From Gaiellasilicea sp033857955 (lineage in GTDB: Bacteria; Actinomycetota; Thermoleophilia; Gaiellales; Gaiellaceae): 64,000 nt of DNA. Below, one piece after another: positions 24,368 through 35,104 of the stretch (positions within the stretch are counted from its first letter, which is position 1; each line of letters begins with the position of its first letter). The position numbers and the translations under genes are program-made. The stretch spans positions 81,983-145,982 of the forward strand of contig JAWVCW010000024.1 of NCBI GenBank assembly GCA_033857955.1, read 5' to 3'. Under the pieces are notes generated by a model that was not told the origin of the DNA, did not search any database, and saw only the letters and a program-made list of their open reading frames with translations.

Positions 24368-25311
24368 CCCCAGAGAGCATCGTTCGTCTGGAAGCCGGCG
24401 CGGTCGTCTTGCTCGACCAGCGCCGGCTTCCGGACGAGGAAGTCGAGCTCCGGTGCGAGTCGGCCGCCGAGGTCGCCGAGGCGATCCGGACGCTCGCCGT
24501 CCGCGGAGCGCCGGCCATCGGCGTCGCCGCGGCCTACGGCTACGCGCTCGCGGCCGAGCGTGGTGAGGACCTTGACGCCGCCTACCGGGTGCTTGCCGAG
24601 TCGCGCCCGACGGCCGTGAACCTCGTCTGGGCGCTCGAGCAGATGCACGACGATCCGACCCCCGAGCGGGCGCGCGCCTTGCACTTAGCGGAAGTTGATC
24701 GGTGCAAGCGCATGGGTACACATGCATCAGCCCTATTCGGACCTGGCACGAAGGCGCTAACGCACTGCAACGCCGGCGGCCTTGCAACCGGGGGGTACGG
24801 CTCGGCGGTCGGCGCGCTTCGGAGGGCCTGGGAGGACGGGCTGCTCGCGCACGTCTGGGTGGACGAGACGAGGCCGCTGCTCCAGGGCTCCCGCCTGACG
24901 GCCTGGGAGCTCGAGGCGCTCGGCATCCCGCATGCGGTGATCGCCGACTCGGCCGCGGCGCACCTGATGAGCCGTGGCGAGGTGGACTGCGTCGTCACGG
25001 GGGCCGATCGGATCGCCACGAACGGTGACGCTGCGAACAAGATCGGAACGTACGGTCTCGCCGTCGCCGCCGCGCACCACGGCCTCCCATTCTACATCGT
25101 CGCCCCGACGTCGACGATCGATCCGGCGACCACGACAGGCGCGCACATCCCGATCGAAGAGCGAGACAGGGCGGAGCTCGGTACGCGCTTCGCCGCCCGA
25201 AACCCGGCTTTCGACATCACACCCGCCGCGCTGATTTCCGCGATCGTGACCGAGGAGGGCGTGCACCGGGCGCCGTATGCCGAGTCTCTGCCGCGCGTGG
25301 TGCACGCGTGA
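24349..25311 (+). CDS. mtnA: Methylthioribose-1-phosphate isomerase
   Basis: Aldose-ketose isomerase of methionine salvage; converts methylthioribose-1-phosphate to methylthioribulose-1-phosphate. 320 aa. Family motifs: VRGAPAIGVAAAYGYAL, catalytic Cys in THCNAGGLATGGYGSA, catalytic Asp in TGADRIATNGD, and KIGTYGLAVAAAHHGLPFYI. GTG at 24349 is the only upstream start in frame, 19 nt inside ahcY; the call of this start is moderate. Its stop overlaps the next GTG. The pairing with ahcY joins two branches of SAM by-product recycling. Confidence 0.93.
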   Translation: MGRGDLTPESIVRLEAGAVVLLDQRRLPDEEVELRCESAAEVAEAIRTLAVRGAPAIGVAAAYGYALAAERGEDLDAAYRVLAESRPTAVNLVWALEQMHDDPTPERARALHLAEVDRCKRMGTHASALFGPGTKALTHCNAGGLATGGYGSAVGALRRAWEDGLLAHVWVDETRPLLQGSRLTAWELEALGIPHAVIADSAAAHLMSRGEVDCVVTGADRIATNGDAANKIGTYGLAVAAAHHGLPFYIVAPTSTIDPATTTGAHIPIEERDRAELGTRFAARNPAFDITPAALISAIVTEEGVHRAPYAESLPRVVHA

Positions 25312-26078
25312 AGGCGATCATTCTCGCCGGCGGCTATGCGACCCGGCTCCAGCCCCTGACGGACGATCTCTCGAAATGCCTGCTGCCTGTCGGCGGCCGG
25401 CCGATGGTCGACTGGATCCTGGGATCGCTGCGCGCGGTTCCCGAGATCGACGAAGTGCATCTCGTCACGAACAGCCGCTTCGCACGGGACTTCCAGCAGT
25501 GGGCGGCGCTGAAGGACGGCGTCACCGTCCACGACGACGGCACTAGCTCGAACGAGGACCGGCTTGGCGCAATGGGCGACGTCGCCTTCACGCTCGAGCA
25601 GGCGCGAATCGACGACGACGTCCTGGTCGTCGCCGGCGACAATCTCTTCGATTATTCACTCGCCGACTTCACCGCGTTCTGGCGGAGGAAGGGCGTGGCC
25701 AGCGCTGTCGCGGTTCTCGACGTCGGCGACCTGCGGCTCGCGTCGCAGTACGGGATCGTGGACGTCGCCGATGACGACCGGATCACGTCCTTCGTCGAGA
25801 AGCCCGCCGATCCACCGAGCACGCTCGCGGCGACGGCGACCTACATCTACAACCGCGCGCACGTGCCGCTCGTGGAGCGATATCTCGCCGAGGGCAACGC
25901 GCCCGATCAGGTGGGCAGCTTCATCGCCTGGCTGCATTCGCGCGAGCCGGTCTACGCCTATCGGTTCGCCGGCCGGTGGCTCGACATCGGCGACAAGGAG
26001 CAGTTGCTCGCCGCCGACAACCAGCTCCGCCGCGAGAAGGGGCTGCCCGAGCGCGCCGAGTACCAGCTCGAGATCTAG
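25308..26078 (+). CDS. Sugar-1-phosphate nucleotidyltransferase (short)
   Basis: 256-aa nucleotidyltransferase domain only, no LbH tail. MKAIILAGGYATRLQPLTDD with SKCLLPVGGRPMVDW, a GDNLFDY metal loop, and the KPADPPS and YIYNRAH segments typical of glucose-1-phosphate thymidylyltransferase-like enzymes; no cofactor or second domain. Which sugar or nucleotide is used is unclear. GTG start overlapping the mtnA stop (GTGA), so it is cotranscribed with ahcY-mtnA. Confidence 0.85.
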   Translation: MKAIILAGGYATRLQPLTDDLSKCLLPVGGRPMVDWILGSLRAVPEIDEVHLVTNSRFARDFQQWAALKDGVTVHDDGTSSNEDRLGAMGDVAFTLEQARIDDDVLVVAGDNLFDYSLADFTAFWRRKGVASAVAVLDVGDLRLASQYGIVDVADDDRITSFVEKPADPPSTLAATATYIYNRAHVPLVERYLAEGNAPDQVGSFIAWLHSREPVYAYRFAGRWLDIGDKEQLLAADNQLRREKGLPERAEYQLEI

Positions 26079-26097
26079 TAGTCAATTGGCACGATTT

Positions 26098-26115
26098 CGT
26101 CACTCTCTCGTGACG
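26098..26115. promoter_or_regulatory. Palindrome upstream of comF-type gene
   Basis: CGTCAC-TCTCTC-GTGACG, perfect 6-bp arms, covering the -35 position relative to the TAGCGT -10 at 26126-26131. Operator candidate, or a weak terminator of the upstream operon (no T-tract). Confidence 0.35.
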
Positions 26116-26125
26116 GATCGAGACG

Positions 26126-26131
26126 TAGCGT
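26126..26131 (+). promoter_or_regulatory. -10 box (TAGCGT) for leaderless comF-type gene
   Basis: TANNNT hexamer ending 7 nt before the GTG start. A GAAGGA lies flush against the start codon, too close to serve as ribosome site. Confidence 0.45.
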
Positions 26132-26138
26132 CGAAGGA

Positions 26139-26798
26139 GTGCTGCTCGACGTCCTGCTGCCGAACCGCTGTGCCTCCTGTGACCTGCCGGGGCACGCGCT
26201 CTGCCCGGGTTGTCGCGACTCGCTGATCCGTCTCGGGCCACCGCTCTGTGGCCGCTGCGGGTCTCCCGGAGCCTGGCCGGTCAAGCGCTGCGCTGAGTGC
26301 AGCGGGCGGAGGCTGGCGTTCGCGTGCGCCCGCGCCGCCATCGTCTACGATGCCCGCGCCCGACGAGTTGTGCAGGCCTGGAAGGAACGTGGCCAGCGGC
26401 GGCTCGCGCGTCAGGCCGCGGCCCTCGTTGTCGAGACCCTCACTCGGCCGGACGTCGCAGCGCTGGCGTTCGTGCCGGCAGATGTCAATCGTGCGCTCGA
26501 GCGAGGTCACCGGCCGGCACAGGCGCTCGCCAACGAGCTCGGGCGCCTGTGGGAGCTGCCCGTGCAACCACTCGTCCGGCGGGCGCGCTCGGTCGAGCGG
26601 CAGCGGGGGCTCGGGCTGAAGGAACGTCGTCGGAATGTTGCCGGCGCCTTCGCCGCCGCACGGGCGGCACCGGCGCGCGTGTGCCTCGTCGACGATGTCT
26701 ATGCGAGTGGCGCGACCGTGGCGGCAGCTGCCTCTGCGCTGCGGCGGGGCGGCGCCCGGAGAGTGGAGGTGGTGACGTTCGCACGAGCCGTGCGCTGA
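26139..26798 (+). CDS. ComF family phosphoribosyltransferase-like protein
   Basis: 219-aa ComF family protein, linked in other bacteria to DNA uptake or purine-related metabolism. The N-terminal zinc-finger part has four CxxC pairs (CASC, CPGC, CGRC, CAEC), followed by a phosphoribosyltransferase domain with the PRPP loop CLVDDVYASGATVAAAA near the end and the RPAQALANELGR segment. GTG start at 26139 with a leaderless-type promoter. It precedes hpf, a common order (comF-hpf-secA). Confidence 0.9.
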   Translation: MLLDVLLPNRCASCDLPGHALCPGCRDSLIRLGPPLCGRCGSPGAWPVKRCAECSGRRLAFACARAAIVYDARARRVVQAWKERGQRRLARQAAALVVETLTRPDVAALAFVPADVNRALERGHRPAQALANELGRLWELPVQPLVRRARSVERQRGLGLKERRRNVAGAFAAARAAPARVCLVDDVYASGATVAAAASALRRGGARRVEVVTFARAVR

Positions 26799-26802
26799 GC
26801 TT

Positions 26803-26832
26803 CTGACAATTGAGAAGGGGCTCCGTTAACCT
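26803..26832 (+). promoter_or_regulatory. hpf promoter
   Basis: CTGACA (26803-26808), 18-bp spacer, TAACCT (26827-26832). The leader of about 22 nt carries AAGGAG (26850-26855), a good ribosome site 5 nt before the hpf ATG. Confidence 0.45.
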
Positions 26833-26860
26833 GGGCTCATCCCTGGATGAAGGAGACGCG

Positions 26861-27406
26861 ATGCGACTCGAGGTCAAAGGCCGAAACGTCGAGGTCAACG
26901 ATTCGATCCGGAGATACGCCGAGGAGAAGCTCGAACGAATCGAGAAGCAACTCCCCGAGCCGACTCAGATCGAGGTGGAGCTCACGCTGGAGACGAACCC
27001 CTCGATCGCCGACGATCACATCGCCGAGGCGACGGTCTGGACCAAGGGCTCGACCCTGCGCGTCCGGGAGAGCTCGAGTGCGTTCGAGACGTCGATCGAC
27101 CAGCTCTCGGACAAGCTCGAGCGCCAGGTGAAGCGGTACCGCGAGAAGCGGAGCAGGCGCGAGACGGGTCGGCGCGCGAACGGGCACCACTCGGACGAGC
27201 CGTCGTTCTCCGGCGAGCAGCTGGACAGGATGATCGTCAAGTCGAAGCAGTTCGACCTCCAGCCGCTCACGCCGGACGAGGCGGCGGTCGAGCTCGAGCT
27301 GATCGGCCATGACTTCTTCGTCTTCACGAACGCCGAAACCGGCCTGACGAACGTCGTCTATCGCCGCCGTGCGGGCGCCTACGGTCTGATCGAGCCGCAA
27401 GCCTAG
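26861..27406 (+). CDS. hpf: Long ribosome hibernation promoting factor
   Basis: Ribosome-binding hibernation factor, long form, 181 aa; dimerises 70S particles in stationary phase or stress. N-terminal S30AE domain (MRLEVKGRNVEVNDSIRRYA, residues 1-100), a basic linker, and the C-terminal dimerisation domain about 120-181 (SKQFDLQPLTPDEAAVELEL). ATG at 26861 chosen for the AAGGAG ribosome site; an upstream in-frame start is not needed. The next gene starts on the base after its TAG. Confidence 0.95.
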   Translation: MRLEVKGRNVEVNDSIRRYAEEKLERIEKQLPEPTQIEVELTLETNPSIADDHIAEATVWTKGSTLRVRESSSAFETSIDQLSDKLERQVKRYREKRSRRETGRRANGHHSDEPSFSGEQLDRMIVKSKQFDLQPLTPDEAAVELELIGHDFFVFTNAETGLTNVVYRRRAGAYGLIEPQA

Positions 27407-27952
27407 ATGGGCCTCTTCCGGCGCGACCGCCCACTGCACGAGCAGCTGGCGGAGGAAGGCGGCCTCGAGCTCGGATCAGAACCGGAGCGGATACCGTCGC
27501 GGCTCGCCGGCCTCATGCACGGGCTCGCGGACGGGTTCCTGACGGCACCGCCGGATGAGTTCGGGAACCCGTCCCCGCTCGGCGAGGTTGGGGTTCACGG
27601 CGTCCCGAGGGCGCGCAGGTGGGATGTCGTCGCGACCGCGCAGGCCGAGCTGCCCGGGGACGGAGTGCACTTCGTGGCGCTGCCCGACGGGACGCTCGTC
27701 GTGGAAGAAGACGTGCCGGACGGGTCGCTGACGCCGCTCGCGGACGCGATCGAGGTGACGCTGAACGCGCCCTACCGCGCCGAGGCCGTCAGACGGGAGG
27801 ACGGCGTCTGGGCCGTTGCTGCGAACAGGATCCACGTGCGCGAGTTCCCCGAGGCTGAGAAAGATGAGCTGGAGCTCGTGGAGGACGGCAGCATCGTGAT
27901 CGGTCGCCGTCTCGATGGCGACCTGTTCGAGATCGAGGTAACGCCGATCTAG
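27407..27952 (+). CDS. Unrecognised acidic protein, cotranscribed with hpf
   Basis: 181-aa soluble acidic protein of unknown function. No signal peptide or transmembrane segment. The N-terminus MGLFRRDRPLHEQLAEEGGL is followed by a HGVPRARRWDVVATAQA segment and a C-terminal alternating pattern (RLDGDLFEIEVTPI) that suggests a compact beta domain. Its ATG abuts the hpf stop, implying translational coupling and a possible role together with hibernation, but that is positional inference only. Confidence 0.7.
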   Translation: MGLFRRDRPLHEQLAEEGGLELGSEPERIPSRLAGLMHGLADGFLTAPPDEFGNPSPLGEVGVHGVPRARRWDVVATAQAELPGDGVHFVALPDGTLVVEEDVPDGSLTPLADAIEVTLNAPYRAEAVRREDGVWAVAANRIHVREFPEAEKDELELVEDGSIVIGRRLDGDLFEIEVTPI

Positions 27953-27998
27953 GAGGGTTTCACGGCCCGGCGGCTCAACCGATATTCGCCAGACCCTT

Positions 27999-28934
27999 CT
28001 ACGAGGGACGTGTGCTGCTGACGATCACCCAGGCGGAGAAGCCAAGCGTGCGTCCCGAAGCCCAGGTGAGTCCGCGACGGCCGAGCTGCGCCAAGAACCC
28101 CGGCTCGAACCTCCGGAAGAGAGCGTCCCGTTCGCCCGTGAGCCAGCGCAGCCGCAGCTCGCGGCCCGTCCCGTACGCGACGATGCCCTCGGAGTAGCCG
28201 AGGAACCGTGCGCCGCGCGGCAACTGGATCTTCCGGACCGCCCCGTTCTTGTGGATCTCGAGCCCATCGACCGTCTTCACCACGAGGCCCGGGGCGGCAA
28301 GGAGGGCCTCCTGGACGACCCCGGCCTCGAACGGCTGCTCTCCCAGCAGCTTGCCGGCGAGCGAGATCGTCAGCACGTGCCCGTTTGCAAGGACTGCGGC
28401 GTATCCCCTCGAGTGGGCGCTCAGCGAGACGACGGTGTCCGGCGCGGTCAGCGTGAAGCGGCGTGAACCGTTCGGAGCGAGGACGATGATCTTGCTGCCG
28501 GTCGCGTACGGCAGCGAGCCTTCCCACGCGCGCCCGAGAGTCACGGGTGGCGCGCCGTCGACGTCCGCGGTCAGGAAGGCGATCTTCCGCGCCTTCGCCC
28601 TGCCTGCCTTCGTCCACAACGACCATTCGCGGATGTTGCCGCCGATGTACGTCAGCCAGACTGCGCGGCCTCCGGTGGCGATCACGCCGGCGACGCCGCT
28701 GCCGGTGCTCGTGCTGACGAAACAGTGGCTTGCGAGCCGCTTCTCGGTGCGGGCCGCGGGATCCCAGAGCCGGATCTCGTGGCAGCGTGTCTTGAATTCG
28801 TCGGAGTAGGCGATGTCGGTACCCGCGATGCTCACGGCAGAGATCGGGCCGGCCACCGGCCGTTCGCGCGCCGTCGCCGAGGCCGCGGCCGGAACGAGTG
28901 CCAGAGCGAGAGCGAAGGGGAGAAGCCGGCGCAC
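27999..28934 (-). CDS. Secreted beta-propeller-like protein
   Basis: 311-aa exported protein of unknown function. Signal peptide about residues 1-22 (LLPFALALALVPAAASATA). The body is a run of four-stranded repeats resembling a WD/YVTN-like propeller (ISAVSIAGTDIAYSDEF, RAVWLTYIGGNIREWSLWT, and similar), with Cys near 51 and 71. GTG at 28932-28934 begins 6 nt after TAGCTT on the minus strand. Convergent with the hpf operon (46 nt gap) and divergent from secA. Confidence 0.7.
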   Translation of the reverse strand: MRRLLPFALALALVPAAASATARERPVAGPISAVSIAGTDIAYSDEFKTRCHEIRLWDPAARTEKRLASHCFVSTSTGSGVAGVIATGGRAVWLTYIGGNIREWSLWTKAGRAKARKIAFLTADVDGAPPVTLGRAWEGSLPYATGSKIIVLAPNGSRRFTLTAPDTVVSLSAHSRGYAAVLANGHVLTISLAGKLLGEQPFEAGVVQEALLAAPGLVVKTVDGLEIHKNGAVRKIQLPRGARFLGYSEGIVAYGTGRELRLRWLTGERDALFRRFEPGFLAQLGRRGLTWASGRTLGFSAWVIVSSTRPS

Positions 28935-28940
28935 GCTCGG

Positions 28941-28946
28941 AAGCTA
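28941..28946 (-). promoter_or_regulatory. -10 box (TAGCTT) for leaderless propeller-like gene
   Basis: Minus-strand TANNNT hexamer ending 6 nt before the GTG start; no ribosome site. Confidence 0.45.
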
Positions 28947-28999
28947 CAGCGCGGCTGTTAGGTCACCGTGAAGCCGGGGTGAGCAAAGTGCGCAGCGGC

Positions 29000-29005
29000 T
29001 ACCCT
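29000..29005 (+). promoter_or_regulatory. -10 box (TACCCT) for leaderless secA
   Basis: TANNNT hexamer ending 6 nt before the secA ATG at 29012; no Shine-Dalgarno between. Confidence 0.5.
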
Positions 29006-29011
29006 ACCTCG

Positions 29012-31666
<2,655 letters not shown>

Positions 31667-31836
31667 CCGCCGTCTCCGCCTTCTAGAAGCCTTCTAGAGC
31701 TCGACCCGCAGGATCCGCGACTGGCGTCTATGATCCGCGCGGTCCGTTCGACCGATGCCCGAAAAAGGCTTGATTTCGTCCTGCGGTGGGCGTTCGAGCG
31801 GGGTCACTGTCCAGAACCCGTTGCAGGAGGAATGAA

Positions 31837-33768
31837 ATGACGAGAACCGTTCTCGCCGTCGTGGCTGTGCTGCTAGCCGTGGCCGCGCCCTCTAGCGCAA
31901 GCGTCCGCGCCGTTCGGGATCCCATCCCCGGCGTCTACATCGTCGTCTTGAAGTCCGACACCGCCCGCTCTGCCGCCGACCCTGTTTCGCAGCGGCCGCT
32001 GGTGTCGGCCATGTCCCAACAGCTTGCTCGCGCCCACGACGGCGCTGTCACCGATGTCTACCAGTACGCCCTCAAGGGCTTTGCAGTCCGGTTGTCAGGC
32101 ACGGGGGCCGAGGCCTTGGCGAACGATCCCCACGTGGCCTACGTGGAGCCCGACCAGGTCTATCAGGCCGTCGGCACCCAGACGCCCGCAACGTGGGGGC
32201 TCGATCGAGTCGACCAACGCGACCTGCCTCTGAACAACACCTACAACTACAACCAGACCGGCCAGGGCGTTCAGGCCTACATCATCGACACCGGGATTCG
32301 CGCGAGCCACCAGGAGTTCGCCGGCAGGATCGGGAACGGCTTCACCTCGGTGAACGACGGCAACGGCACGAACGACTGCAACGGGCACGGCACTCACGTT
32401 GCAGGCACGACCGGCGGCACCACGTACGGCCTGGCCAAGCAGGTCACGCTCCACGCTGTGCGCGTGCTCGACTGCCAGGGCTCGGGCACGACGACGGGCG
32501 TCATCGCCGGTGTGGACTGGGTCACCCAGAACCACACCAAGCCCGCCGTGGCGAACATGAGCCTGGGAGGCGGCGTGTCCTCCGCGCTCGACCAGGCGGT
32601 CGCCAACTCGATCAGCGCGGGCGTCAGCTACGCCATCGCCGCCGGCAACTCCAACGCCGACGCGTGCAACAGCTCGCCCGCTCGCGTCGCCTCGGCGAAC
32701 ACGGTTGGCGCCACGACGACGACCGATGCGCGTTCCTCGTTCTCGAACTTCGGCACCTGCCTCGATCTGTTCGCGCCCGGCTCGAGCATCACGTCGTCGT
32801 GGAACACCTCGGACACGGCCACGAACACGATCAGCGGGACGTCGATGGCGACACCGCACGTGACCGGCGCGCTCGCCCTCTACCTGCAGACGAACCCCAC
32901 CGCGTCGCCCGCTACGGCGACCCAGGCGTTGCTCGCGAACACGACGCCGAACAAGGTCACGAGTCCGGGTACCGGGTCGCCAAACCGGCTGCTCGACTCG
33001 CTCTTCGGGGCCGCGCCGGGTGACGCGACGCCGCCCGCGACGTCGATCACCTCGCCCGCGAACGGCGCCACCGTCAGCGGCACCGTGACGGTGTCGGCGA
33101 ACGCGAGCGACAACGTCGGCGTGAGCCGCGTCGAGCTCTACGCCGACGGAGCACTCGTCGGCAGCGACACCACGTCCCCGTACGCCGTCGCGTGGAACAC
33201 GGCCACGGCTTCGAACGGCACCCACTCGCTCCAGACGCGGGCCGTCGACGCCGCCGGGAACGTCGGCTCGAGCACGGTCGTGAACGTCACCGTCAGCAAC
33301 GCAACGGGTGGTGGCCAGCTGATCGTCAACGGCGGTTTCGAAGGCTCCGCCGCGCCGTGGACGCTCGCCGGAGCCGCCTCTTGGTCGACGGGGGGCAACC
33401 AGCACTCCGGCACCGGCTACAGCATCCTCGGCGCCTCGAACAGCGCGAGCGGCACCGAGTTCCAGACGGTCACCATCCCGGCCGCCCATCCGGCCAATCT
33501 CACCTTCTGGCTCAACATCACGACGGGCGAGTCCCTGACGACTGCTTTCGACTTCCTCTACGTGGAGGTGCGGTCGACGTCAGGTGCGCTGCTCGGCACG
33601 CTCGGCAGCTTCAGCAACCGCAACGCGACGGCGAGCGCCACCTCGTATACGCAGCGGGCGTTCAGCCTCGCGACCTGGAGAGGGCAGACGGTCCGGCTTC
33701 AGTTCCGGGGCACGACGGATGTGACGTTGCCGACCAGCTTCCGCATCGACGACGTCTCGTTGAGCTGA
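31837..33768 (+). CDS. Secreted S8 subtilisin-type protease
   Basis: Exported proteinase K/aqualysin-like serine protease, 643 aa. Signal peptide 1-22; inhibitor I9 propeptide about 30-110; catalytic domain about 118-390 with D151 (IIDTGI), H184 (CNGHGTHVAG), oxyanion Asn near 271 (AAGNSN) and S336 (SGTSMATPHV). Then an Ig-like bacterial domain about 398-505 (SPANGATVSGTVTVSA) and a C-terminal jelly-roll-like domain about 510-643. A CAGGAGG ribosome site (31824-31830) supports ATG 31837. TATGAT at 31729-31734 could be its -10. Calls of the last two domains are from pattern only. Confidence 0.93.
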   Translation: MTRTVLAVVAVLLAVAAPSSASVRAVRDPIPGVYIVVLKSDTARSAADPVSQRPLVSAMSQQLARAHDGAVTDVYQYALKGFAVRLSGTGAEALANDPHVAYVEPDQVYQAVGTQTPATWGLDRVDQRDLPLNNTYNYNQTGQGVQAYIIDTGIRASHQEFAGRIGNGFTSVNDGNGTNDCNGHGTHVAGTTGGTTYGLAKQVTLHAVRVLDCQGSGTTTGVIAGVDWVTQNHTKPAVANMSLGGGVSSALDQAVANSISAGVSYAIAAGNSNADACNSSPARVASANTVGATTTTDARSSFSNFGTCLDLFAPGSSITSSWNTSDTATNTISGTSMATPHVTGALALYLQTNPTASPATATQALLANTTPNKVTSPGTGSPNRLLDSLFGAAPGDATPPATSITSPANGATVSGTVTVSANASDNVGVSRVELYADGALVGSDTTSPYAVAWNTATASNGTHSLQTRAVDAAGNVGSSTVVNVTVSNATGGGQLIVNGGFEGSAAPWTLAGAASWSTGGNQHSGTGYSILGASNSASGTEFQTVTIPAAHPANLTFWLNITTGESLTTAFDFLYVEVRSTSGALLGTLGSFSNRNATASATSYTQRAFSLATWRGQTVRLQFRGTTDVTLPTSFRIDDVSLS

Positions 33769-33776
33769 GCATTTGA

Positions 33777-33812
33777 CGGAGGGAGGGCGGCCACCCGGTC
33801 GCTCTCCCTCCG
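33777..33812. terminator. Hairpin after the subtilase gene
   Basis: 9-bp stem CGGAGGGAG (33777-33785) / CTCCCTCCG (33804-33812) with an 18-nt GC-rich loop; no T-tract. Probable factor-assisted terminator. It ends 6 nt before the prfB -10. Confidence 0.4.
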
Positions 33813-33817
33813 CGCGC

Positions 33818-33823
33818 TACCAT
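33818..33823 (+). promoter_or_regulatory. -10 box (TACCAT) for leaderless prfB
   Basis: TANNNT hexamer ending exactly 6 nt before the prfB ATG at 33830; no ribosome site. Confidence 0.5.
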
Positions 33824-33829
33824 CCGGCG

Positions 33830-34934
33830 ATGTCCGAGACCGCGATCCCACTCGACCAGCAGCTCGAGGAGATCAGAGCCCAGCTCGCCTGGGTTCGTGA
33901 TTACCTTTGACCCCGACGCGGTAGCCTCACGCGTCGCCGAGCTCGAGCAGGAGCTGGGGGAGCCGGGCTTCTGGGACGACCAGGCCCGCGCGACCGCCGT
34001 CTCGACCGAGCATTCCCGCCTCTCGAAGCGCCTCGAGCGCTACGAGCGGCTCCAGCGCGAGTACGACGACGCAGCCGAGCTGCTCGAGCTCGAGCCCGAC
34101 CTTGCCGGCGACATCGCCGCCCAGCTGCAGCCGCTACGGCGCGAGCTCGAACGCCTGCAGGAGGACGCCCTCTTCGACGGCGAGTACGACGGCGGCGACG
34201 CGGTGGTCTCCGTGCACGCCGGCGCGGGCGGCACCGACGCGCAGGACTGGACCGAGATGCTGCTTCGCATGTATCTGCGCTGGGCCGACGACCGCGGTTT
34301 CCAGACCGATCTCGTCGAGGCGAGCCCGGGGGAGGAGGCCGGCCTCAAGTCCGCCACCGTCACCGTCAAGGGCGAGAACGCCTACGGCCTCTTCAAGGCC
34401 GAGCGCGGCGTCCACCGGCTCGTCCGCCTCAGCCCCTTCGACAGCGCCCACCGGCGGCACACCGCCTTCGCGCAGGTCGTCACGGCGCCGCTGCTACCCG
34501 ACGACAGCGCGGTGGAGATCAACGAAGACGACCTGCGGATCGACACCTACCGCGCCTCCGGGGCGGGCGGCCAGCACGTCAACAAGACCGACTCCGCCGT
34601 CCGGATCACCCACCTGCCCACCGGAATCGTCGTCCAGTGCCAGAACGAGCGCTCGCAGACCTCGAACAAGCAGACAGCGATGCGAATTCTCAAATCACGG
34701 CTCGTGGAGCTGCAGGAGGAGGAGCGAGAAGCCGAGCTCGCCAAGGAGCGCGGCGCGGCGCAGGACATCGGCTTCGGGAGTCAAATCCGGAGCTATGTGC
34801 TCCAGCCCTACCAACTCGTGAAGGATCTTCGCACCGGCTATGAGGTCGGGAACGCCCAGGGCGTGCTGGACGGCAACCTCGACGGCTTCATCCGCGAATA
34901 CCTGCTCGCGAAGGCGGCGGGGAAGGTTGTCTAA
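33830..34934 (+). CDS. prfB: Peptide chain release factor 2, programmed +1 frameshift
   Basis: RF2 ends translation at UGA and UAA codons. The gene is in two frames: 33830-33907 encodes MSETAIPLDQQ...AWVRDYL and meets an in-frame TGA at 33908-33910; a +1 shift at CTT TGA C continues in the frame from GAC (33909) to 34934, giving about 367 aa. The main frame has the GGQ motif (RASGAGGQHVNKTDSAVR) and the SPF anticodon-reading tripeptide (VRLSPFDSAHRRH), as expected for RF2. The N-terminus with its LDQQLEEIRAQL helix is needed for a full RF2, so the shift is almost certainly used for autoregulation. The following genes are ftsE and ftsX. Confidence 0.95.
33905..33911 (+). promoter_or_regulatory. 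prfB recoding site
   Basis: CTT-TGA-C slippery/stop sequence: tRNA-Leu on CTT slips to TTT when UGA is read slowly at low RF2. The usual stimulatory AGGGGG 3 nt upstream is replaced by CGTGAT (33896-33901). Confidence 0.9.
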
Positions 34935-34947
34935 CCACCCCGTCGGC

Positions 34948-34953
34948 TAGAAT
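34948..34953 (+). promoter_or_regulatory. Candidate ftsEX promoter -10 (TAGAAT)
   Basis: TAGAAT with TTGTCT at 34927-34932 (15-bp spacer). It would give a leader of about 145 nt before the preferred ftsE ATG. A 30-codon open frame starts at ATG 34968 in that leader; its reality is unknown. Confidence 0.4.
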
Positions 34954-35104
34954 GACGGTTTCCAGAGATGCCGGAGCGGGCCCTCGTGCGGCCGACTTCC
35001 CCCCAATTCCGGTGGCTGATCACAACTTGCAGACAGACTCGACTGAAACGACGGTCCTAGAGCCGCAAAACGGTGTTCCGACCGACCCCTCGATCGCGGG
35101 GACG

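Noticed and set aside
33897..34934. prfB starting at an internal TTG/GTG-type codon near 33897 without frameshift.
   Set aside because: It would drop the conserved N-terminal helix, while a perfect CTT-TGA-C site and an in-frame ATG with leaderless promoter lie just upstream.
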